Below, in pieces: positions 1 through 5,365 of a DNA stretch of 6,045 nt (the first letter of the stretch is position 1; the number at the start of each line of letters is the position of its first letter). The DNA lies in NCBI GenBank assembly GCA_937883885.1, contig CAKZXL010000250.1, forward strand, positions 1-6,045, given 5' to 3'. Source of the DNA: an uncultured Aquincola sp. (lineage in GTDB: Bacteria > Pseudomonadota > Gammaproteobacteria > Burkholderiales > Burkholderiaceae). The notes below the pieces were generated by a model. It searched no databases and was not told where the DNA came from. It saw only the letters and a program-made list of their open reading frames with translations. Both the position numbers and the translations under genes were made by a program.

Positions 1-129
1 CGCCTCAACGAGGAGCAGGGCACGACCTTCGTGTTCTCGACGCACGACCCGATGGTGGTCGAGCGAGCGCGCCGCGTGATCCGGCTGCGCGACGGCCGCA
101 TCGAGGCCGACGAACGGAGGCCGGCGTGA
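1..129 (+). CDS. ABC transporter ATP-binding protein, LolD-type (C-terminal end only)
   Basis: The 3' end of a gene that begins before the window; 42 codons are visible in frame 1, ending with TGA at 127-129. The segment [12 protein letters not shown] holds the switch (H-loop) histidine of ABC ATPases in the STHD context, followed by [10 protein letters not shown], the usual last beta-strands of LolD/MacB-type nucleotide-binding subunits. The Walker A, signature and Walker B motifs must lie upstream of the window. The protein would hydrolyse ATP on the cytoplasmic face and drive the permease encoded immediately downstream, whose start codon overlaps this stop codon (TGATG). The LolD-like assignment rests on the short C-terminal tail and on the LolC/E-like partner. 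The general ABC ATPase call is firm; the subfamily is inferred. Confidence 0.88.
   Translation, partial: RLNEEQGTTFVFSTHDPMVVERARRVIRLRDGRIEADERRPA
115..120 (+). promoter_or_regulatory. Shine-Dalgarno site of the permease gene
   Basis: CGGAGG lies within the end of the ATPase coding region, 8 bases before ATG 129 and 5 before GTG 126. The spacing favours ATG 129 as the start. Confidence 0.6.
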
Positions 130-2627
130 TGATCTGGACGCTGGCGGTGCGCAACGTGATGCGCAACCGCCGCCGCTCCGTCATCACGGTGCTGTCGATC
201 GCGGTCGGCCTGGCGGCGCTGACCTTCCTCTGGGGTTTCATCGACGGCATGAACCGCCAGATGATCAACAACACCACGCGCTACTTCGCAGCCGACGCGC
301 AGGTGCACCTCAAGGGTTACCACGACGACCCGAGCCTGGACCGGGCGATCGAGGCCGGCGCGCGCGTGCTCGAGGCGGTGCGTGGCGATCCGTCGGTGGC
401 CGCGGCGACGGTCCGCCTCGAGACCACCGTGCTCGCGAGCCGCGCCGATCGCTCGCGCGGCATCCTGGCCTTCGGCGTCGACCCGGCGCAGGAGGCGCGT
501 GTCACGGACCTGTTCAAGGCGGTGGTCGATGGCCGCGGCTTCAGTGGCGCCGACGACACCGGGGTCCTGATCGGCGAGGGCATGGCCGAGGCCCTGGCGC
601 TGCGCGCCGGCGACGATCTCGTGCTGGTGGGCCAGGCCTACGACGGTTCGGTAGCCAGCGCGCGCGTGCCGGTGCGCGGCGTGTTCCGCACCAAGATCGA
701 CGACCTGGACGGTTACGTCGCCGTGATGCCGATGTCGGCGATGCGCGACTTCCTCGCCGCGCCTGAGGTCGTCACCGCCGTCGCGCTGCGGCTGCGCGAC
801 CGTGCCGCGCTGGGCGCCGCGGTCGCGTCGCTGTCCGCGCGCGTGGGTGCCGACCACGAGGTGGTGGGCTGGCCGGTGCTGCTGCCCATGGTGGCCATCA
901 GCATCCGCTTCCACGAGGTGATGGGCTTCGTAGTGCTGACGATCTTCTTCGTGATGGTCGCCGCCGGCGTGGCCAACCCGGTGCTGATGGCGGTGCTCGA
1001 GCGCACCCGCGAGTTCGGCATCATGCTGGCGCTGGGCACCGGCCAGTCGATGCTGTTCCGGCTGGTCGTCGCCGAGGCTGCAGTGCTCGGCGCCGCGGGG
1101 CTGCTGGTGGGCAATGCGGTCGGGCTCGGCGCGACGGCGGCTTTCGGACGTGTCGGCATCGATCTCGGCGCGTTCGAGAACGGGTTGCGGGCGATGCCTG
1201 GCCTGGCCGACGTGATCTACCCCGTGGTGCGTGCCGAGCGCAGCCTGGCCATCTCTGCCCTGGTGTTCCTGATCGCGCTGGCCATGGCGCTGTACCCCGC
1301 GTTCCGCGCGGCCACCCTCGAACCTGTTGCGGCGATCCGCGGCATCGGCGAGAAGTCCTCGGGCGGCCGGCACGGTGCGCGCGGCGCGATGCGCACACCG
1401 TTGCCCGTGTTCGCTTTGATCGCGACCCGCAACCTGCTGCGCAACAGAAAGCGCAGCGCGATCACGGTGTTCGGCGCGGCGTTTGCCATCGTTGCCTACG
1501 TGTTCCTCTACGGCTTCTTCGACGGCTTCGGCGAGCAGCTCGTGGACAACTCGACACGCTATGTCACCGGGCATCTGCAGATCGAGCGCGAAGGGCTGCG
1601 GCGCGACCTCGCGCCGGAGCTGGCCTTCGATGCCACAGCCGCGCTCGCCGCGGTCCGCGACCAGCCCGGCATCATCGCTGCCGCGCCGCGGGTGCAGGCG
1701 CAGGCACTCGTGAGCAGTCCCACGAAGTCGTTGGGGGTCGTTCTGTACGGTGTCGACCCCGCACTCGAACGCGGGCTCACGATCTTGCACCGGACCCTCG
1801 TCGAAGGATCGGCGCTTGAGGCCGGCGCGGACCGCGACGTCGTGATCGGGCGGCGCCTGGCCGAGAAGCTCGGCATCCGCCTGGGCGAGAAGCTGGTGGT
1901 GATGGCGCCCGGCGCGGCCGGCGAAATTGGCACGTCGGCGTTCCGCGTCCGCGGCATCTTCGCGACCGAGAGCAGTTCGTTCGATGGCGCAATGGTCTTC
2001 GTTACGCTGCCGGCGTCCCAGCGCATGCTTGGCCTCGGTCAGCGCGTCTCGTCGGTCAACTTGCGCCTGGCTGACCGTGCCGAGGTCGACGGCGTCGCCG
2101 CCCAACTGACACCCCTGTTGGAGAAGGACGGTCTGGTCGCATCGCCTTGGCCTCGCCTGCTGCCGCGGGTGGCGGACATGCTGGGCCTGGTGCGCGCCAT
2201 CCGTACGGTCATCGTCGCGGTCTTCTTCCTCGTTGTCGCGCTGGCGGTGATGAACACCGTGTTCATGGCGGTGGCCGAGCGCACGCGCGAGTTCGGCGTG
2301 ATGATGGCGCTCGGCACACCGCCCGACGCTATCGTGCGCATGGTGGTCTACGAGACCGTCGCGCTGATGCTCGTCGCGTCGGTCCTCGGCTACGCGGTCG
2401 GCGCGGCGGTCGTCTCGCTGTTCGGCAGCATCGGCCTGGACCTCTCGGGCTTCTACCGCGACTACAGCGCCATCCCCGGCCTGACCGGCATTGTCTATCC
2501 GAGGCTGGTCGCAGCGAATCTCGTTGGCCCGGGCGTCGGCCTGTTCCTCGCCAGCGTGGCCGTGTCGCTGTACCCCGCCGTGCGGGCCGCGAGGCTGGAC
2601 CCGACTGCGGCGATCCGGCACATGTGA
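129..2627 (+). CDS. ABC transporter permease, fused duplicate of two LolC/LolE (FtsX-fold) halves
   Basis: An 832-residue inner-membrane permease made of two homologous halves. Half 1 is about residues 1-410 and half 2 starts near residue 421. Each half has a basic N-terminus (RNVMRNRRRS; RNLLRNRKRS), a first membrane helix (about 17-38; 443-465), a large periplasmic MacB-like core domain, then three C-terminal helices (about 264-287, 310-335, 372-393; 690-713, 733-760, 797-820). The cytoplasmic coupling motif ERTREFG occurs in both, at residues 291 and 717, and each half ends with YPA-R-A...P..AIR. LolC and LolE are normally separate proteins of about 400 residues, so this looks like a tandem duplication or fusion giving a one-chain heterodimer equivalent. 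I chose ATG at 129 over GTG at 126 because CGGAGG (115-120) sits 8 bases upstream and the ATG overlaps the ATPase stop. The family moves lipoproteins, lipids or peptides out of the inner membrane; the substrate here is unknown. Confidence 0.93.
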   Translation: MIWTLAVRNVMRNRRRSVITVLSIAVGLAALTFLWGFIDGMNRQMINNTTRYFAADAQVHLKGYHDDPSLDRAIEAGARVLEAVRGDPSVAAATVRLETTVLASRADRSRGILAFGVDPAQEARVTDLFKAVVDGRGFSGADDTGVLIGEGMAEALALRAGDDLVLVGQAYDGSVASARVPVRGVFRTKIDDLDGYVAVMPMSAMRDFLAAPEVVTAVALRLRDRAALGAAVASLSARVGADHEVVGWPVLLPMVAISIRFHEVMGFVVLTIFFVMVAAGVANPVLMAVLERTREFGIMLALGTGQSMLFRLVVAEAAVLGAAGLLVGNAVGLGATAAFGRVGIDLGAFENGLRAMPGLADVIYPVVRAERSLAISALVFLIALAMALYPAFRAATLEPVAAIRGIGEKSSGGRHGARGAMRTPLPVFALIATRNLLRNRKRSAITVFGAAFAIVAYVFLYGFFDGFGEQLVDNSTRYVTGHLQIEREGLRRDLAPELAFDATAALAAVRDQPGIIAAAPRVQAQALVSSPTKSLGVVLYGVDPALERGLTILHRTLVEGSALEAGADRDVVIGRRLAEKLGIRLGEKLVVMAPGAAGEIGTSAFRVRGIFATESSSFDGAMVFVTLPASQRMLGLGQRVSSVNLRLADRAEVDGVAAQLTPLLEKDGLVASPWPRLLPRVADMLGLVRAIRTVIVAVFFLVVALAVMNTVFMAVAERTREFGVMMALGTPPDAIVRMVVYETVALMLVASVLGYAVGAAVVSLFGSIGLDLSGFYRDYSAIPGLTGIVYPRLVAANLVGPGVGLFLASVAVSLYPAVRAARLDPTAAIRHM

Positions 2628-3784
2628 TGGCCTATCGAGACCGGATCTGTTACTCGGGTGCGACTGCGCTGGTGGCCGTCCTGGCGTTTGGTGCCACCGC
2701 GTCCATCGCGCAGCCGCAGCCGTTGGAACTGACTGGGAGCCTGAAGAGCGTCTACCTGCGTTCGAAGGCCTCAACGGGCGAGGACTTCGCGCTCAGCCTG
2801 AACCGGCTGCGTGTCGAGGCGAAGGGCGACCTCGCCCCGGGGCTCGCAGTCGACCTGCAGTACGACAACGAGGTGCTGCTTGGCAGCTACCTGGACACAG
2901 CGGAGTTCCGCGCGCTCAAGGATCGCCCGCCGCCGCAGTACTGGCGGGCCGACGCGAACTACGTCGAACGCGGTGAGGTGTACGGCCGCCATCGCCTGTA
3001 CCGGGCGGCCGTGACCCTGACCCGCGGCAACGTCGATCTGAAGCTCGGCCGCCAGCGCATCGCGTGGGGCACGGGCCGCTTCTGGAGCCCGCTGGACATC
3101 CTGAATCCGGTGAACCCGCTGGCGCTGGAGCGCGAGGAGCGTGTCGGGGTCGATGCCGCATTGCTCGAGGCCCAGCTCGGACCGCTGTCGCGCGCGTCGC
3201 TCGTGGTTGCCCCCGCGCCGGGCCGCGGCCCGACCAGCAGTGCGGTGCAGTGGCACGGTAATGCGGCGGGCGTCGATGCGTCGCTCGTTGCCGGCCGGCT
3301 GCTGGGTCTGGACATCGTCGGCATGGACCTCGCCACCCAGATCCGCGACGCCGGCATTCGCGGAGAGGCGGCGCGCCTGCGCCCCCGCGGCGGCCCCGCC
3401 TTCAACCGGCTGATGGTCGGTGGGGACTATGCGTTCGCGAACGGGCTCACGTTGAGCGCGGAGCTGTACTACAACGGTGCGGGCTCGCGCGATCCGGCTG
3501 GCTACGACAGGGCAGGGCTGCGTTCCGGGCGGGCGGTGAACCTTGCGACCCGCTACACGGGGCTGTACGCGTCGTACGAGATCACGCCGCTGCTGAAGTG
3601 GGTGAGCTATGCGGTGCGCAACGCCGACGACCGCAGCCGCGCGATCGACAGCCGCCTCGTGTGGTCGATCGGACCCGCCATGGATCTAACCGTCGGCGTG
3701 CAGCACTACAACGGGACCGAGGGCAGCGAGTTCGCGGCGGTGCCCAACGCGGTTCAGCTGCAGCTGCAGTGGTTCTTCCGGTGA
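2627..3784 (+). CDS. Secreted outer-membrane beta-barrel protein, ABC-transporter associated
   Basis: A 385-residue protein. Residues 1-28 form a Sec signal peptide: a short basic start, a hydrophobic core ALVAVLAFG, and cleavage after SIA before QPQP. The rest alternates polar and hydrophobic residues in short amphipathic strands with many Tyr/Trp/Arg and Gly/Asn turns (for example LAVDLQYDNEVLLGSYL, LTLSAELYYNG, LTVGVQHYNG), typical of an outer-membrane barrel. It ends QLQLQWFFR, an aromatic C-terminal strand one residue short of the classical terminal Phe. A conserved-looking block LGRQRIAWGTGRFWSP with DILNP (residues 140-161) recalls porin-like families such as DUF1302, but I cannot assign the family. 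The start is ATG 2627, which overlaps the permease stop (TGATG) with no strong Shine-Dalgarno site, suggesting translational coupling. The frame stays open upstream, but that part overlaps the permease and lacks a signal peptide. The protein is probably the outer-membrane arm of the ABC system; the substrate is unknown. Confidence 0.85.
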   Translation: MAYRDRICYSGATALVAVLAFGATASIAQPQPLELTGSLKSVYLRSKASTGEDFALSLNRLRVEAKGDLAPGLAVDLQYDNEVLLGSYLDTAEFRALKDRPPPQYWRADANYVERGEVYGRHRLYRAAVTLTRGNVDLKLGRQRIAWGTGRFWSPLDILNPVNPLALEREERVGVDAALLEAQLGPLSRASLVVAPAPGRGPTSSAVQWHGNAAGVDASLVAGRLLGLDIVGMDLATQIRDAGIRGEAARLRPRGGPAFNRLMVGGDYAFANGLTLSAELYYNGAGSRDPAGYDRAGLRSGRAVNLATRYTGLYASYEITPLLKWVSYAVRNADDRSRAIDSRLVWSIGPAMDLTVGVQHYNGTEGSEFAAVPNAVQLQLQWFFR

Positions 3785-3836
3785 GCGCCCGGCTGGCTAC
3801 ACCGCTGCGAACACCGAGGTTCATGCTGCGGACGGC

Positions 3837-4238
3837 TTACTTGTGCTTGGCCAGCCACTGATCGAACTGCGCAATCTCCTTCTTCTGCGCCGCGATGATC
3901 TTCTTGGCCATCGCCTTCATCTCCGCGGACTTGCCATGCGCGAGTTCCATCTCCGCCATGCTCAAGGCCTGCTGATGGTGAATCTTCATCATCCTTGCGA
4001 AGTCCTTGTCGACGTCGCCGGACGGCTGCATCTTCTGCATCTCGTCCATGCCCATCATCATCGTCGCCTTCATGTCATGCGCGCCGGCCGCACCCTTGTG
4101 CATCTGTCTCATCGGCATGCTGGCCGCCGGGGCCGTGCCGGTGGCGGTCTGCGCGTGCGCCGGGGCAGCTGCAAGCGACAGGACCGTCAACGGCACCAGC
4201 GACAGGGCCTTGAGGCGTTGGAGCGACTTGAAACTCAT
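3837..4238 (-). CDS. DUF305 family exported metal-binding protein
   Basis: A 133-residue protein. Residues 1-29 are a Sec signal peptide (MSFKSLQRLK basic start, hydrophobic LSLVPLTVLSLAAA, cleavage after AHA). The mature part opens with a Met/His-rich stretch (residues 41-70 hold eleven Met plus His47 and His54), then the DUF305 core with MMKIHHQQALSMAEMELAHG at 83-102 and a basic amphipathic helix ending QFDQWLAKHK. The mature protein has 16 Met, and the HHQQ pair is the family hallmark. DUF305 belongs to the ferritin-like helical bundles, and some members bind copper or silver in the periplasm. Met/His enrichment and the copper-storage gene just upstream support a periplasmic copper-binding role. 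The start at 4238 is set by the signal peptide and by AGGAG seven bases upstream. The frame stays open to 4691 upstream, but that part is out-of-frame shadow of the Csp gene. Confidence 0.9.
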   Translation of the reverse strand: MSFKSLQRLKALSLVPLTVLSLAAAPAHAQTATGTAPAASMPMRQMHKGAAGAHDMKATMMMGMDEMQKMQPSGDVDKDFARMMKIHHQQALSMAEMELAHGKSAEMKAMAKKIIAAQKKEIAQFDQWLAKHK

Positions 4239-4264
4239 GCTGGTCTCCTGGGTAGTGTTGGTGT

Positions 4265-4594
4265 TCAGTTCGACATGGCGCCGCAGGCGTCCGCACAACG
4301 CTTGCAGGCCTCGGCGCAACGCTTGCAGTGATCCATGTCGTGCTTGCCGCACTCCGCGGCGCAGCGGCTGCATGCCTGCGCGCACAGCGTGCAGATCGCG
4401 GTCACCTGCTCGTCGCCCCGGGCGATCGAGGCGACGGCAAGCTGGCAAAGGTCGGCACATTCCAGATCCAGTGCGATGCAATGCGCCATCGGCTTGGGAT
4501 CCGGCTCGCGCAGGCAGGCGGTGGCGCACTGCAGGCATGCGACGGCGCATTCGTGGCACGCGCGCAGGCAGGCTGCTTCGTTTGGGCTGGGCAT
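4265..4594 (-). CDS. csp: Four-helix-bundle copper storage protein (Csp, DUF326), cytosolic type
   Basis: A 109-residue protein with 19 cysteines in the C-x2-C / C-x3-C rhythm that points thiols into the core of a four-helix bundle. The cysteines are at 9, 13, 16, 20, 23, 27 (helix 1), 39, 46, 50 (helix 2), 68, 71, 75, 78, 82 (helix 3) and 90, 93, 97, 100, 104 (helix 4). Csp proteins store many Cu(I) ions per monomer in such a thiol-lined tube. There is no Tat or Sec signal: the sequence begins MPSPNEAACLRACHEC, so it is the cytosolic Csp3-like type rather than the exported Csp1 type. ATG 4594 is preceded by TTGGAG eight bases upstream. The stop lies 26 bases before the start of the DUF305 gene, so the two are almost certainly one transcript. 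It would buffer excess copper in the cytosol. Family membership is firm; metal identity is inferred from the family and the neighbour. Confidence 0.93.
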   Translation of the reverse strand: MPSPNEAACLRACHECAVACLQCATACLREPDPKPMAHCIALDLECADLCQLAVASIARGDEQVTAICTLCAQACSRCAAECGKHDMDHCKRCAEACKRCADACGAMSN

Positions 4595-4615
4595 GTTTGA
4601 TTCTCCAAGTGGGTT

Positions 4616-4640
4616 GACGGGCCCGTACGATCCTCATTCC
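4616..4640 (-). promoter_or_regulatory. Candidate ECF-sigma-type promoter for the copper operon
   Basis: Read on the - strand, GGAAT (4640-4636) is separated by 16 bases from CGTC (4619-4616). That matches the general -35 GGAAC / -10 CGTC pattern of many ECF sigma promoters. A start about 7 bases downstream would give a leader of roughly 15 bases that still contains the TTGGAG ribosome site (4608-4603). I saw no good sigma-70 pair and no CueR-type inverted operator here. The pattern is short and could be chance. Confidence 0.25.
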
Positions 4641-4694
4641 AGAGGCATCTCGCGGTCGTAAGACAGCGGGGTTGATGGGCGTAGGAGACATTCG

Positions 4695-4728
4695 TGGTCA
4701 GTTGTCAGGCGACACGAGATACTGACCA
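4695..4728. repeat. Inverted repeat TGGTCAGT / ACTGACCA enclosing TGTC-N4-GACA
   Basis: The perfect 8-base arms TGGTCAGT (4695-4702) and ACTGACCA (4721-4728) are separated by 18 bases. Directly inside the left arm sits a second palindrome, TGTCAGGCGACA (4703-4714). It could be a DNA-binding site or part of a transposon end. Confidence 0.7.
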
Positions 4729-4741
4729 GGGGGCAGTTCTG

Positions 4742-4757
4742 GATGTCGCTCGACATC
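4742..4757. repeat. Inverted repeat GATGTCG-CT-CGACATC
   Basis: A perfect 7-base inverted repeat with a 2-base centre. Its core TGTCGCTCGACA shares the TGTC-N4-GACA form of the palindrome at 4703-4714, about 40 bases away, suggesting that one protein binds both. Confidence 0.75.
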
Positions 4758-4760
4758 AGT

Positions 4761-4785
4761 GGCCGGGCAGAGGGCGTTCCCGGCC
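4761..4785. repeat. GC-rich inverted repeat GGCCGGG / CCCGGCC
   Basis: The perfect 7-base arms 4761-4767 and 4779-4785 have an 11-base loop. As RNA it would make a stable hairpin, but it is followed only by TT and not by a U-tract, so I do not call it a terminator. Confidence 0.65.
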
Positions 4786-4801
4786 TTCAGCCTCCCGGGA
4801 T

Positions 4802-4825
4802 CAGCAACGGAAGGAGGTGTTGCTG
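4802..4825. repeat. Inverted repeat CAGCAAC / GTTGCTG with AAGGAGGT in the loop
   Basis: The perfect 7-base arms 4802-4808 and 4819-4825 enclose a 10-base loop GGAAGGAGGT, a near-ideal Shine-Dalgarno sequence on the + strand. It is followed at 4831-4840 by the perfect palindrome GGTGATCACC. No convincing gene starts at the right distance. Confidence 0.6.
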
Positions 4826-5076
4826 GAACTGGTGATCACCGACATCGTTCGTCGATTAAGTCTTGATCGGGAACCTGTGGGCAATTGAAAGCTTGGGCCA
4901 CACTTGCCTTCGATGAGGTCCTTGTCAGTCACCACCACGGATTCGAGGTGAGTTGGCCGGATCCATACACTGCTTCGGCGTGGTAGGTCATTAACCTGGA
5001 CCAGCGGTCCCAAAGGCGCGGCGTTCCACCTCACCTGCGCGGCATCACGAAACGGTGGGCCCGCAAGCAGTGTCGT

Positions 5077-5284
5077 TTACTCCAGCCGGTCGCGCCATCG
5101 GGAGGAGCGCCACAGCCACAGGCCCACGATGGCGAGCGCCGCGTAGTTCAGCGCCATGAACCACGGCGTGGGCCAGGCGATGCCATCGAATCCCCGGTCG
5201 GTGATTGGGTAGAGCACCGGCGACGGGTAGTACTCGCTCGAGTGCGTGAACACGTCGATCACGATGTGAGACGTAAGCAATGGG
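5077..5284 (-). pseudogene. C-terminal fragment of a membrane protein, cut by the IS element
   Basis: Reading leftward, the fragment runs for about 69 codons from the element boundary (near 5284) to TAA at 5077-5079. It encodes PLLTSHIVIDVFTHSSEYY, then PSPVLYPITDRGFDGIAWP, then a membrane helix (WFMALNYAALAIVGLWLW) and the basic tail RSSRWRDRLE. The SH..ID..TH pattern and the Tyr/Pro-rich loop before a last helix recall small membrane-bound metal-dependent hydrolases of the YdjM/DUF457 kind, where His/Asp bind metal, but this is tentative. The frame continues to 5400, yet that upstream part is read antisense through the IS left end and transposase start, so the natural N-terminus is missing. 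The rest of the gene may lie beyond the right end of the element. Confidence 0.6.
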
Positions 5285-5351
5285 ATGGACGCCCCCACCC
5301 GTAGACGGCATCGAAGTGCCAAAGTGGATGTGTCAGCAACCACTCGATCGG

Positions 5352-5357
5352 AAGGAG
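5352..5357 (+). promoter_or_regulatory. Shine-Dalgarno site of the transposase gene
   Basis: AAGGAG lies eight bases before ATG 5366, which fixes the start of the transposase. Confidence 0.7.
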
Positions 5358-5365
5358 CGTCCGCC

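Larger units (their letters stand above)
4595..5076. other. Gene-poor interval with clustered inverted repeats
   Basis: These 482 bases lie between the copper operon and the broken membrane-protein gene, and I see no convincing gene in them. Two small open frames (4694-4888 on +, 4801-5034 on -) overlap each other, match no family I know, and lack normal start signals. Base composition is visibly less GC-rich than the flanking genes, most clearly around 4845-4980. The left half is crowded with inverted repeats, listed separately. The right half, 4890-5076, shows nothing I can interpret. The interval may contain the eroded end of an older mobile element plus the promoter of the copper operon. 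Confidence 0.6.

Noticed and set aside
2147..2626. In-frame upstream extension of the barrel gene from 2147
   Set aside because: It overlaps the permease coding region in another frame, is Arg/Gly/Pro-rich shadow sequence, and would bury the clear signal peptide that starts at 2627.
3785..3836. Possible shared terminator between the convergent barrel and DUF305 genes
   Set aside because: Only weak 4-base pairings (for example GAAC/GTTC around 3809-3822) and no T-tract on either strand.
4295..4335. Direct repeat CAACGCTTGCAG
   Set aside because: It is explained by the repeated CKRCA-x-AC helix-4 codons of the Csp gene and is not an independent element.
4006..4617. Long + strand open frame opposite the copper operon
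   Set aside because: It is antisense to the Csp and DUF305 genes, which have clear family signatures. The long open frame is a side effect of GC-rich codon use.
4239..4691. In-frame upstream extension of the DUF305 gene to 4691
   Set aside because: It covers the Csp gene in another frame, and the signal peptide and AGGAG site place the start at 4238.
4694..4888. 64-codon open frame on the + strand
   Set aside because: It has no ribosome site at its start, matches no family I know, and runs through the inverted-repeat cluster. Only the last 19-23 codons have a possible ribosome signal, which is noted as a finding.
4801..5034. 77-codon open frame on the - strand
   Set aside because: It has a GTG start with a poor ribosome site, no recognisable domain, and overlaps the + frame and inverted repeats. 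It is most likely chance.
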